From Clusia tigrina (lineage: Eukaryota > Arthropoda > Insecta > Diptera > Clusiidae), in the NCBI GenBank assembly GCA_920105625.2, contig OV050030.1, positions 61,610,322 to 61,674,321 of the forward strand: a stretch of 64,000 bases of DNA, in the 5' to 3' direction. A program made the translations under genes and the position numbers. Below the pieces are notes generated by a model, which did not search any database, had not been told where the DNA came from, and saw only the letters and a program-made list of their open reading frames with translations. This document shows, one piece after another, positions 34,065 to 45,329 of the stretch. The stretch's first letter is position 1, and each line of letters opens with the position of its first letter.

Positions 34065-34910
34065 TTATGCTCCAGTATAGCTTCTGCCGGCAACTGCATC
34101 TACGCTCTCTCTGCTACTCACTACTATTGCTTCAGCATTCGGATCGGCTCTCACAAAGACTCGGCCCCGAATTGTAAACGCTGACACTAGAAGTTTTTGT
34201 CTTTTGAGCTCATTGGCCCGACGCAATATTTCACGATTGTTAATCGTTAGACTCTCATGTACATAAAACGAGCTGTCACCCTGAACCCCAATATCATTTA
34301 GCAACAGCGGCCTTTTACTGGACTTGCGGAAGCCAGCAATGTGCTTGAGCAACTGACTTCTATCACGTGCCGAGTGGAGTTTCACCAAAATCGGAGCTGT
34401 AGTGGTTTTGCTCAGGTTTCCCTTACCTCTCAGACGGAATGCCTCTCTCACTAGTGGAGTACTGACATTAACCGCTTTGCAAACTTGTGAGAAAATAGCA
34501 GACACATTTTCAGCTGCAGCATGGGGAATACCATTGATAATCAAATCAGAGGATACCGCATCGTTCTCAAATTTGGCCACTTTATCACGCAACGTGGCTA
34601 CCTCACGTCCAAGAGCCCGATTATCAGCATCCATCTCCTCCACAACAGCAACCCGCTTCTCCATTTTTGCCACAGCAGACCTGACATTGATTAGCTCACC
34701 AGATAACTCACTCATTCTCTGCATAACTCTCTCTTCAGCTAATTTGACAGCTTCAGTTATACTTTGAGTCACCTGCTTAACAATGCACTCCTGCTGCAGT
34801 TGAAGCTTCTCTTCAAGCAGCTGTAACCAATTTCGTGGTAGTGGTGAATCACCAAGTTTTTCATGTATTTGAGTAGGAGTCAAATACTGCGGCGAAGAGA
34901 CGGACGTCAT
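34065..34910 (-). CDS. LINE ORF1: coiled coil plus baculovirus FP-like domain
   Basis: I chose ATG 34908-34910 (MTSVSSPQ) over an in-frame upstream ATG at 34991 because the family-like sequence begins there; the protein is then 281 residues. Residues about 35-130 are a heptad-rich coiled coil for oligomerisation. Residues about 135-250 (DLIINGIPHAAAENV, then FYVHESLTINNREILRRA and FVRADPNAEAI) resemble the FP25K-type domain found in ORF1 of some insect LINEs, an RNA-binding role being likely. It is intact and lies upstream of ORF2 on the same strand, with about 250 bases between them. Confidence 0.8.
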   Translation of the reverse strand: MTSVSSPQYLTPTQIHEKLGDSPLPRNWLQLLEEKLQLQQECIVKQVTQSITEAVKLAEERVMQRMSELSGELINVRSAVAKMEKRVAVVEEMDADNRALGREVATLRDKVAKFENDAVSSDLIINGIPHAAAENVSAIFSQVCKAVNVSTPLVREAFRLRGKGNLSKTTTAPILVKLHSARDRSQLLKHIAGFRKSSKRPLLLNDIGVQGDSSFYVHESLTINNREILRRANELKRQKLLVSAFTIRGRVFVRADPNAEAIVVSSRESVDAVAGRSYTGA

Positions 34911-35170
34911 TTTTTTGGCGCGGCTTTTCGAGTGGTAGGCATTGCTTTCAAACCACAAAACATTCAAGTTGAAAGTCTTATTAAAAAACAAACAATCACT
35001 TCAAGAACAAAAACAATTCCACCAATCAAACAATTCCGGCTCTCCAATTTCCAAGATAACCCGTGATCAACAACAAAACAGTACACTGAAACTACGCGAC
35101 GCAACCGCCAGCCAAAACAAACACGTCTATTCGTCACACATTACACTCAATGTTCATATTCAAATTAACA

Positions 35171-35330
35171 AAATGAATTAATATAAATATATACATAGGT
35201 AACTATAAGTAAATGAATGTATATTGTGCATTTTTTTTAAAAATATATATATATGTATATTTTTTTTTTGTTAATGAAATTTGATTATATTGAATTGAAG
35301 AATATTTGTAGTCAATTTAAGGCGGAGGCG
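35171..35330 (+). other. 3' end of the Gypsy element before its LTR
   Basis: AT-rich sequence that resumes the host element after the nested LINE. It ends in ggcggaggcg directly before the 3' LTR, a plausible polypurine tract for plus-strand priming. Confidence 0.6.
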
Positions 35331-35502
35331 TGTTATATAGTGTCACTTTAAAATAACGTATCATAACAATAACATCATGATAACATTGACATTATTAACA
35401 TTGCTCCCGCCAAAAGCTTTATTTACATTTCTTTATATCACCCAAGTTGTTACTATAATAAATGAGTCGTTAACCGAACTCCGAGTGTTTTAATACATTA
35501 CA
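35331..35502 (+). repeat. 3' LTR (172 bp)
   Basis: Second LTR of the element, followed by the target duplication gttat at 35503-35507. It is identical to the 5' LTR except for one base. Confidence 0.93.
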
Positions 35503-35804
35503 GTTATAGTGTTTGCCTTATGCTATGACCTGCATTTATTTCTTTATTTGCTTAGATCCAAGAATAACAAAAGGCGACACCAATTATTAATGAAAACCAA
35601 AAATCAGCTGGAGCTTTTTTTGCAATAGATTTGAAGAGTGCAGAAATATAAAACAAAGTAGGATAATTTTGCCTTAATATGTTATCTCTGTTTAGTTGGT
35701 TAAAGAAATTGGAGTCGCTTCTTGTTACTCTTTGCATCGATATTGTAAACAGCATTTGTGTGTGTGATTTTCATTTAAATACCGTTATAAATCAGAGATA
35801 AAGA

Positions 35805-37600
35805 GTGAAGAGTTTAGATATTGATAAAGAAAACAATAATAATGCTAAACGGATTAGGAGACCTACCCCGAAGAAATCGGAATGGAGCCGAAATATAAAT
35901 CAATTGAAACGTATGAAAGGTGAAGAATACTCTGGATTATCAGAAAATCGTGTTTGCCTGAAGGCCCCAAGACATCAAGGTGAGGCTTGCAAATCAATCT
36001 TTTGTAAAAAAAGTGTATTAAGACATTGTTCTGAGTTTAGCGAGCAAACCCGAAAAGAAATGTTTACTATGTTTTGGAAAATGTCGTGGGAGCAGAAACA
36101 TCAATATGTCGTAGGTCTGGTATCCATAGAAAAGCAAAAACAAAAGTTTTGCGAAAATTCAACACGCGTTCAGTCAAAAGCATATTTTTTGAGACAAGAA
36201 TTAAACCGAGTGCAAGTATGCAGGCAGATGTTTCTCTCAACATTAGGATTGAAAGAAAAAACTATTCGAAATTGGATTCACTCCGGGGGAAAACATGGAA
36301 CCGTAGTTAGTCCTGAAAAGTACACATGCTCCGTAATGGAATCAAGACAAGAAACTAATAAGCGCAATAAGAAAAGACGTGAGTTTCTACAAAACTGGCT
36401 AGATGAGTTACCAAAGATGGAATCGCATTACTGCAGAAAATCATCAAAACAATTATATTTTGAAGCGAATTTCTCGACCTACCAAGAAATTTATAAGCTT
36501 TATGCGGAGAAATGTGATTCAAATCAAGAAAGTGATATACAAAAATTATCCCATCCAGTTTTCGCAAATATAATGAAAGAATCAAAGTATTCGATTTTTA
36601 AGCCAAAGAAGGATGAATGCGATATTTGCATATCACATAAGCTAAAGAACATATCAGATGAACTTTATGAAAAACACCGTGAAGAAATAGAAAAGATGCG
36701 AGAAGAGAAACGGAATGACATAATACATGCAGAATCTGGATTGTGTGCTTTATTTTGTATAGATATGCAAGCAGTTAAATTAGTGCCTCAATTAAACCCG
36801 AACGCAGCATATTATGAAATGAAATTACAGGTTCATAATTTCACAATGTATAACGTCGTCACTCATGAATCAGATAACTACGGTTGAGTCTGATGGCAAT
36901 CTCGTAGCCTCAGTTTTTGCAACGTGCATTGAAAAACACCAAAAGTCCATCACATAATTATTTATTCGGATGGATGCTTTTACCAAAACCGGAATATTAC
37001 ATTGGCCAATGCATTGCTTGGTTTTTGCGAGGAAACAGATGTATCAATTGAGCACAAGTATTTAGTAAGTGGGCACACACAAATGGAGTGTGATGCATCC
37101 CACTCCCTTATTGAGAGAAAAGTTGCTGAAAAACAAATATACCTACCTTCTCAATTTGTGGAACTCATAAGAGAAGCCCGAAAATCTCCTGCACCTTCAC
37201 AAGCACACCAAGTGAACTATGATTTTTTTTTTTAACTACGAAGCTATTCCCAAGCGATACACGTCGATTCGGCCAGGTAAGTAAAAAAAAATAGTAATAT
37301 TTTGTATCTAAAACATTGGTTCATATTTTAGGTAGAAGCCGTGGCGACCCTACTGTAAACATGCTACGAACCTTAGCATATGACAACTCAGGGTCAATTT
37401 ATTTTAAAACAGATATATGTGGCGAATATGAGCTTCTACCGCAAAGAACAAAGCTGCCCAATAAACATATTGAACCTGGCCCACTTTATACATCTAAATT
37501 AGAAATCTCCAAGAAGAAGTGGGATCACTTGCAAGATCTAAAAAAGTTGCTGCCCAAAGACTGTCATTACTTTTATGAAAACTTACCATTCAAAAACTAG
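35805..37600 (+). pseudogene. Unclassified DNA-transposon transposase with one intron, decayed
   Basis: The main frame 35805-36887 opens at GTG, so an upstream exon or lost start is likely. The N-terminus is lysine-rich; then come CDICISHK near residue 268 (a Cys/His metal site) and FCIDMQAV with D320. A TGA at about 36885 replaces a likely tryptophan. Beyond it the family continues with YSDGCFYQNRN (Asp at 36969-36971) and SGHTQMECDASHSLIE (acid at 37091-37093), together a D,D,D/E-like triad. A run of T at about 37222 shifts the frame. An intron at 37277-37331 (55 nt, GTAAGT...TTTTAG) precedes the last exon, which ends near 37600. I recognise a multi-copy arthropod family but not its named superfamily; Sola-like is only a guess. 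Confidence 0.65.
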
Positions 37601-37704
37601 CATATTATGAAGTTTTAATTATATTTCAATGTAGTTTAATTTAATTTTCATGAATCGACTCTTTTCTTTTCTAAAATATGAATTTCAATTTAATTTTTTT
37701 TCAA

Positions 37705-37765
37705 GTTGAAAAAAAGCCCTAACTCATTTTTTTTCATAAAATGGAATAAAAAAAGCCCTAACTCA
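37705..37765 (+). repeat. Two AAAAAAGCCCTAACTCAT motifs, right cluster
   Basis: Two exact copies of aaaaaaagccctaactcat about 36 bases apart follow the transposase. Together with the left cluster near 27.7 kb they enclose the transposase and the nested Gypsy element, but in direct and not inverted orientation. Confidence 0.7.
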
Positions 37766-39500
37766 TATAAATTCATTAAAAATAAAAAAAATAAAAAATG
37801 AAACATAACACTGAATTTGTCAAATGTTTTTACTAAAAATTGCATTAAAAAATGTTTGTATCAATATTATTTCTCTTTTTATTTAGTTTTTTCTTCCTCC
37901 TGTAAACTATCAAAATCCCGTTGATGCCGATAATCCAGATATATTGATGTTGCTGTATTTTAAAAGGGTTCGGATGAGATCCAGGGTGAATCCATGTCTG
38001 ACCATAAAATTCCAATAATTGTGTTGTTGACAATAGGAGCAGTTTGTTTGCAACTTTACACATTCAAGCTGTTTCTGCTGTGAAAGTCATAAAATTGTTA
38101 CCCACTAATGGTTCTACATCCTCATCAATTAGATAATTTCTTATTGTTGAATGTTACCTTCCTGTATGTAGTTTCCGTGTAAAATACTTTCCGATTTGTA
38201 TTTACTCAACCGTGAGCTAGCTGGATGCAAGTGAAGCTTTCACCATGCGACTTCACGCCTAAAGATTTGTTGGCTTCTGGTCTAGTAACTGCTCTACATT
38301 GCCCTCTGCATTGATTTTACTGATCCCGTGATCCACACCGTGCATATAATTTTTAATATCTTCAACGAACAACTGACACTTTCGCCAAACCTTTCGTTTC
38401 CAGACCATAAAAATACATGCAATAAAATTTTTTCGTATGCACCATATCGTTTTAATTTCCCAAGATGCCATGATAACATGATACTTCTTTCTGAATTACC
38501 GCAACTTTTTCAAGAATTTTTGATCTGTCCTCTTTTATAGCTACAATTAACGCCTCTATGCAATTATACCCTTTATTTAGTTTGACCTGCCATATTTCTA
38601 AATTGCAGTTTAAAGTTGTTAAATTCGAATTAATTATCTTAAGTCAGTGGTTTTGGCATAACTAACAATCTACTTCAATATAACATAATTGTAACTCCAC
38701 TTATAAGGCTGTGGAGATGCTACAAATTAGCTTGTACGTATCACTCAATTTTACTGTTGTCCGACTATAACTCCTACAAATATTAGGCTATTATCCGAAG
38801 AAATTGTATAATTGATGATACTACTTTTGCTATTTTCTTATTCGTTTGAGACTTGTTAATTTTTCCTTTTTTTTAATATATATTTTGCTATGGACATTTT
38901 TAAGTGCAACTTCAATTTAAATGTCTAAAATAAATAAATAATTCGAAATTAGAGGGAGAAATGGAATCTGTTGTATAACAATAAATTCATTAAATTTAAA
39001 TGCTTTGATGCTAAGCGGTTTTATTAACCCATTTTGTTTTAGTGATAATAATTGAAAGAATTCCAACTGAACAAATAAGTTCATGAAATTGTCGATTTGT
39101 AAGGTTTGTTTTGAATTTTGCAGGCCAATAATTCATGTAGCGGGCTTTTTATGGCATTGGATGTAGTGGTGAGTGTGAGTACTGATCTCCCCTTTAAATT
39201 TTCCATTCTATGTTAATTTATGCATCGTTTATATCTGTTATTCCATGTTATTATATTTCCTTTATTCCTTTTTCTTTATTTACTTTTCTTCGATTTTTCT
39301 GAATTTCATTATTTTTTATTGAAAACTAATTTTCAACATGTGTTGTTTGTTTCTGTTACCCTTTTGAGCGGCGGCAATCACCGGGGAATTATATTTCAGA
39401 AATAAATCGATTTCAATGAGTTTCCCTCCCACAACAGTCAGGCACAAATTTGTAAGTTGTAGTTGTGTACAAATTTGTAAAATATTTCTGCTTCTTAGTC
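37766..39500. other. AT-rich stretch, unidentified protein scraps
   Basis: On the minus strand between about 38540 and 37845 short pieces read like one decayed protein broken by many stops (for example a KILEKVAVIQKEV stretch and a YGQTWIHPGSH stretch), which I cannot identify. The rest is AT-rich with no signal. Confidence 0.4.
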
Positions 39501-39503
39501 TGG

Positions 39504-39555
39504 CCACAGACAACGTAGTCATATAGATTTCCAAATATGACTACGTTGTCTGTGG
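39504..39555. repeat. Perfect 20-bp inverted repeat with 12-nt loop
   Basis: Arms 39504-39523 (ccacagacaacgtagtcata) and 39536-39555 are exact reverse complements. A direct word, agtctggcca, overlaps the left side (39498-39507) and recurs on the right (39563-39572), which looks like a target duplication around a tiny foldback insert. No known element family is recognised. Confidence 0.85.
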
Positions 39556-39572
39556 TCTGGCAGTCTGGCCAA

Positions 39573-41180
39573 TACGAGTAAAGACCGTTTTGTCGTATAA
39601 ACAATGTGTTCCAGTGACTATTGGTTGTTTGTTCGTTTGAGTGGCACCATGCTACCCCCTCCATGGGCTTATGAGACGCATGCTGATCCACTTGGGTGCT
39701 CTTGTTGTTCTCATTTCTTCGGTTATTTTTACATAAATCGGGTATGTGTAAATATTATTTTGTGTTTTATCTTCACTTTTGTTTCCTCTATATGCGGCCG
39801 CCTGTGTACTAGAGGAAACATACATATAGGTTATTAGGTATTGTTTTATACATATAATAGAACTGAAACCACTTTTTTATTTTCAAATATCAATTTCCAA
39901 ATTAGTAATTATTGACATTTTTTTGTTTCTTTTCAGGTAACTTTTCATTCATTGGATTAAAAATTGCACTCAGCACGGGGTTCCCGTGGGAAGGACATTT
40001 TGTATCGCTGCACTGATAATTCTCAGTATGAAGTATTTATAAAATATATCATTTCAAAAGTAAATTAAAAATGCACAGTACCATCTACCAGTAACACTTT
40101 CGTTTAAGTATAGGGTTTTCAAATAGAGGCAATCGAATTTTCCTATTAGGTATGCTTGAGAATATTTCGTTCGTCCGTAAACATTATTTTTTACAATTAC
40201 GAGACATTTTTAATTACAAATAATTGCTATATTAAAGTTTGGGGCAATTCTTAATGATAACAGAATGGAATCGAAGACAACAATTATTGATAAAGTGTGC
40301 TTTTATCATTATAAGATTTTATATTCCCCGTATGCAGTTGTAATGTTTCTATTTCAATTCCTCCACTCTTCACCTTGCCTTCGAACATATAGTCGCTGTT
40401 CTGTTTTGGTTTTGTTTTTGCTTAATTTCATTTTCATTCGTTTATGTCAGATTTTTCTTTTGCTAGCTATTCACCAAGCTTTGTTGATGATGTTGATGCT
40501 GCACCCTTGTAGATTTTACATTTTTTCCGTCTGTTTTTTAGCGCTTTTCATTTTTCCTCCATTATATGAGTTTTTGTTTTTCATTATATGTACGAAGTTT
40601 TCTTTTTGCCATTTTTGGAGCTTTGCGGAATTTTATAGTATATTACTTGGGTGATGGAAAAACGTAAATTGACCTTGCGTTTTTTTTTTTGGTGGTAATT
40701 TATTACAATATTATTCCGATATTGCCATTTATTTTTCCAGCCATAAACCTTAGTTTATTTTGGAATATTTTATAGTGATTATTATATGCAATTAAGATTT
40801 CGTTTCTCATTTTAAAGAAGTGTATTCAAGTTTTCTTATTATTACAAAGATCCACTCAAACAGATTTCCTTTCACAGAAATATTGTGAAAAGTGGCAGAG
40901 CACTTTCGTATTAAAAGATAGCAATGAAGAAATATAAATTTTTTAATATTCTCTAGTAGGTATGTCCAACAAGAGAGAATCGCATAATGCGATTATTTGT
41001 TTACATGTTTACGACGCCAATATCATATCAACTCAGTATTGTGTGGTATTTCATTAAAAGACGCCATAAGGACGAAATGAGTTTTAATGAACACACCGAA
41101 AATGTCGTACAAAAATTCGTTAAGAAGTGGGCTTTTGGGTATGGTGAAGCATCCCTACTTAACCACCAATAAACAATTTT
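39573..41180. other. AT-rich stretch without a gene
   Basis: T-rich frames such as 40265-40654 give hydrophobic low-complexity translations without domains. Nothing is supported here. Confidence 0.5.
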
Positions 41181-41425
41181 TACAACGCAACGTGAAACAC
41201 TTGTAAAAGTTAATGTATGGGAGTGGCTCTCAGAACTCAGTTTTAGGACTTGCTTCTCTTCACCCAAAATTTCATAGTGAAATTGTACAGCATGACCTTC
41301 TGAAATCAGCCAAGAAAAAATTTGGAGCCAATAATGAAAATTGGTTTCTACAAGAAGATAATGACTCAAAGCATCTCTGCCACAAGTGGAAGGATAAAAA
41401 TGGCGTCATCACAATTTGAAGCACG
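41090..41425 (+). pseudogene. Tc1-type transposase fragment
   Basis: The segment 41213-41419 and the bases just upstream read, across stops and frame changes, as VNVWEWLSE-like (the family has VMVWGCFS), then SEIVQHDLLKSAKKKFG and FLQEDNDSKH, matching the second catalytic aspartate block (FQQDNDPKH) of Tc1-group transposases. The first and third acidic blocks are not visible. Ends and terminal repeats were not found. Confidence 0.6.
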
Positions 41426-42002
41426 GAGAATGCTGAAAAGCTAAAACTAATTAGAAATATGCCAAGATGATGCGCAGCTATTCTCAACGGGGAAGAAGGT
41501 TTCACAATGTACACAATAATTGTGTCGTAGTTCACAATATATACTTCAATAAAAAATATATATTTCCAAGTTATCATCGTTTCTCTGTTATGACAGGATT
41601 TGTTATTATTATTATCGTTACTAGTGGAACCCAGCAGCCGAAATTCGACTGCACTCTAGGGAAATTCAAAAATTTGGGGTAAGGTGTTTGGTTTAGATCG
41701 GCAATAATCGGCCATCGACTTAAAAAACCGAAGAAAATTATTACAGCTGTCCAATTCATTTGCTAATGCACGTATCAAATTCACATTACATTTAACATTT
41801 GCTCATTCTGCATCCACATCCAAAAAATACAACTGTGGATAACACGGCTGATGACCATATTCAGAAGTTAATGCACCAGCACGATGGTAAAATATATCAA
41901 CTTTTTCAAACTGTTTTTTTGAAATTTTCCGTCCCCATGTAATTTTTTATATATATTTGTGTAAATAACATGTCAAAGCAGTAACCGCATTCATATACTT
42001 GT
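41426..42002. other. AT-rich stretch without a gene
   Basis: No coding or RNA signal recognised; short frames only. Confidence 0.5.
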
Positions 42003-42219
42003 TGGCCGCCCTCTGTGGTCTAGTGGTAAGCATGCTAGATTAACACCCCGAGGGCCGCAGGTTCAAATCTTGCCACGGGCTTGGTCTCCAAAATGCTTCT
42101 TTCTATAAAATCTTTTTCTCTTCGAGTCGAAAGCCTCTGTAGCTAGTACTGATTCCCCCAATACCTTGCACTCATAATTAATTATGGTGTAAGGAATAAT
42201 ATTATAATAATAATAATAT
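42003..42219 (+). mobile_element. tRNA-derived SINE, well preserved
   Basis: The head looks like a tRNA gene: A box tggtctagtgg at 42016-42026 and B box ggttcaaatct at 42060-42070, the two internal RNA polymerase III promoter parts. A tRNA-unrelated body follows (ttcttctctt-like, then tagctagtactgattcc) and it ends in an attataataataataat tail. A diverged relative lies at 53067-53268, which supports a dispersed family and argues against a real tRNA gene. Confidence 0.8.
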
Positions 42220-42503
42220 GCTTATCTCTAAATTCCCCACACCGGAAAGGTGCATGCTGACCATACCCGACATCGGCTGCTGTCTATGTATATCATAAAC
42301 AGTTCAACTCTTCTGACATTCATCAGCTGATTATCGCTCATCGTGCGCTTTTCTTTTATGAGCCCATGTACTGTCTCATTCCACCGCACTCTAAACTTCT
42401 GTCTCTCATTATTACCCTTCATTTGTTCCGTTAAGTCGCTCTTTCTATTTTTATTTCCTGTTTGTAGAGAATTTGATCAGTAAGTTCACCACCTGCAGCT
42501 AAC

Positions 42504-42720
42504 ATAGTTGTCTGGATGGACAGAGTGCAATAGCTGAAGGCCCAGATTCGATTCCTGGGAGGGTTCTTAGTTGGTGTGCTTTTTATTTCTGAGACATAAT
42601 AAATGCTGGAGGAAATTTGCCTTCATTGAAAGATCTCTGATGAGGATAAGTGGCGAGCTCGAAATAGCTTTAACATCTGCCAAAATGTGGCATACACACA
42701 TACACATTTGTATCTACCGT
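42504..42720 (+). mobile_element. Probable second tRNA-derived SINE type
   Basis: A head containing tctggatggacagagtgc and a B-box-like agattcgattcc (42544-42555) precedes a body rich in unrelated sequence. The tRNA cloverleaf is not clear, and no tail was seen, so the boundaries are approximate. Confidence 0.45.
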
Positions 42721-44470
42721 GCGTAACTTCTCTGTCAAAGATTGTATAATATTCTAGAATTGTTATAATTTGTCCCATAATCAAAATAAACTTACCACCC
42801 TGCTGATCGCGATGTAATTGTACGATTTTGAAAATCGTTTTCCTCAACATTACATTGAACAAACAATGTTTAAATGTGACTTTCTACGAATAAAATAGGG
42901 TTTTTAAAGAAATTATTCTGAAATATTACTGTAGTTTATTTTGTGCAGGCGTGTTTCCAGGATAAGCTGTTGCAACGTAAATATTTATCTGGAGAACATT
43001 CTGGTTAGCAAAATATGACTATATAAAGGGAATGCAGACCAACGGCCGTTGAGACGCGAATTCAAATTAGCAGTGATGAGAGTGATATAGAAGTAACAGT
43101 GAAACTACTTTAACTGTTGTAATGCAATTTCTGATAACTTAAATTACTTTTATTAATGCTAAAAAATCAATTATTTTACTTGACAAAATGCATTGCTTCG
43201 AACTATTATGAAAGAAGCTACTTTTACTACTTTACTATTCCATTCCTTGTTTTTCAGGTTGTTTTGCTTTTTTTGTTCCATAATGTCACTTTCATTAAAT
43301 TGAATTTTTATTTTGCATGTATTGAAATTTCCGCTCTTTATTTATTGCTGTAGTAAGCATGAAGTAATATCCTCTGCTCTACATTCATTCATATTTTATG
43401 TGTACCTTTGGCTTCGGGATTTCCTTTATTTTTCTCTCCTCGCTCTCATCCTCTTTCTTTCCGTAAATCCTTTCTTTCCTTTTTAGTTGTATCGCCAATC
43501 TAAGTCAACTGAAATGAAACTAGAAATCCCTGATCCATCAAAATTTATATGCTCTTGGTTTTTCTCCCTTATATGGTTTTATTACTTCTACATACTCTTA
43601 TGATATGCAAAGTTTGAAGGACTTTGTGGATTATTTCTTATTGGAATTGTGTGAGTAGTTATGAACTTTTAATAATCGTTTCTAATTTATCACTATATAT
43701 GTATTTGATTGCAGTCGTCGCGTTTTATATGTTAGGAATAACCATAAGCGGAAAGTTTCTAAATTATTTCTAAAACAATATAATTAAAATGTCATATTGT
43801 TCATAGTTACTTTTTTATATAAATCTTTTTTTCAGTAAGGGTGTTTTTGTTACTTTTGAGTAAAGTTACTATGCAGTGAAGATTGCAAAATTACTATGGA
43901 AGAAATGTTGCAGGAACTACATTTGGGAAATTTATTTCCATATTTTGTTTATACACAGATAACCATTTTGTTGAGCGATAGATAAAGGTAATTTTTAGCG
44001 TTGTCAACCGGCATATTTGGAATGAAGATAAACTTCTTTAAAAATGACATCGAACAGCGAGTTATATTAAATAGCGCTTGTACAGTAATATGATTAGTTG
44101 CTTTTCTTTCTTAAATTTCCAGAGAGATATAGAAAATATTATAATAATATTTGTTTTTAATTAATAGCCTGGATTAATTCTTTTGCGGAAACCTGAAGTG
44201 TCTGGTTTAGACTAGAAACAAACTTTTTATTTTACATATCGTAAAATATTCTAAAGAATTACTAATAATATTTGAGATTCAGTTTTCCTGTTGGTAAAAT
44301 TCCAATGATTTATTGTTACATAGTATTACATGAGCAAAATCTATATTGTGCTTAGTTCTCGTACAAATATATATTTTGTTTGATTTCACTTTAATTGGCT
44401 TCTATATGCCTTTTTTGCAAACTGTGCGGAGCGATTTGAAACACGCCCGTAATGTAAACTGCTAAATTTC
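42721..44470. other. AT-rich stretch without a gene
   Basis: Only short, domain-free frames. No RNA gene or repeat recognised. Confidence 0.5.
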
Positions 44471-44479
44471 AACTCTTCT

Positions 44480-45070
44480 ATGGCCACAAAGACTGCTAGT
44501 TATATTGTTTGTATTGGACTCTTCCATCGGCCTCACTAGCTCATGAAATACTGTCTCTGTGGATTTCCCTTTCAGGTAAGCATCGGGCATCGGAAAGCTT
44601 ATGCTCTACATCCATCCTTATATGTAGGTCAAGTACTCGTTCGAGTGTCTTTAGAACAAACGAAGTCAGTCTTATTGGCCGAAAATCCTTGATCGATTCA
44701 TAACCTCTTTTTCACGACCTTTGCTCGCCTTCACCTGCTAGGAACTTAGTTGAGTGCAAGGCAGGCCATAAAAATAACATACAGCCAAGGTATTACCTAT
44801 TCCTGTGTGACCTTCAGCATCATTGGAATGATCCCATCCGGTCCAGTTAATTTGTAGGAGGCGAACATTTTAATGGCCCATGCCAACTTCCTCTTTGTGA
44901 TTATATATACTCGTATATTGGGCAGCTAAATGCGTTCTATTGGCCTCTTCGGGATTTCATGCGATGAGGTTGGTTCTCAAGCTCTCATCTGCTTCCCCAA
45001 TTTTCGAAATACAGTCTTCCAGAAATTCCTTGGAGAACTGGTTATAGTAGACGACCTGACGACTAAGAAA
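44480..45070 (-). pseudogene. LOA-type LINE reverse transcriptase relic
   Basis: The minus strand gives WAIKMFASYKLTGPDGIIP near 44880 and, further on, DFRPIRLTSFVLKTLERVLD and PERKSTETVFHELV near 44690-44590. These match the fingers-palm start of the LOA-type copies above (PYKSPGADSIFP, FRPITLTSFVLKAME, GKSTETALYH). It is much more diverged than copies 1-3 and has frame breaks, so it is an older insertion. Confidence 0.7.
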
Positions 45071-45329
45071 GCCTACTGCAGAAACTAGCAATCACCATTG
45101 ATAAATTATACAGCTATCAAAATCAATTAGGCAATGAAGCTATATGCACTTTAAAGACTAAGAACACTATAGAAGTTTCAGACTTCGTAAATAAGTAGTA
45201 TAATGTATTAGTATAATGGTGCTTCAACCTTTGCAGCAAGGTCATGCAAAGGGTTATAAAAGTACAGGTACGTAGGTAAAATGACTGCCGACCTCGGGTC
45301 GCCTTAATTAGCAATATTGCCGGTTTGTC

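Larger units (their letters stand above)
30578..35170 (-). mobile_element. CR1-type LINE, apparently full coding capacity
   Basis: A minus-strand LINE lies inside the Gypsy element, directly after the stop codon of its reading frame. Its poly(A) tail appears as a run of about 40 T at about 30576-30616, followed by a 3' untranslated part, intact ORF2, intact ORF1 and a 5' leader. The 5' end near 35170 is approximate, and I could not identify a target duplication. Two undamaged ORFs, a long pure tail and a young host element make this the best candidate for an active element in the window. Confidence 0.85.
27865..35502 (+). mobile_element. Ty3/Gypsy-type LTR retrotransposon, internally deleted, with nested LINE
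   Basis: Two 172-bp LTRs (27865-28036 and 35331-35502) start TGTTATATAG and end ATTACA, differing at one base that I could see (c/a near 27886). A 5-bp target duplication, gttat, flanks the element at 27860-27864 and 35503-35507. The internal part has a primer site, one Gag-protease reading frame and a nested CR1-type LINE. Near-identical LTRs imply a young insertion even though the element cannot encode reverse transcriptase. Gag layout and short LTRs suggest the Mag-like branch; that is inference. Confidence 0.92.

Noticed and set aside
40265..40654. 129-codon hydrophobic frame
   Set aside because: T-rich sequence gives phenylalanine/leucine-rich translations by chance; no signal, domain or splice context supports a gene.
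42003..42075. Functional tRNA gene
   Set aside because: A and B boxes are present, but the sequence continues into a shared non-tRNA body with a repeat tail and a second dispersed copy, which marks a SINE.
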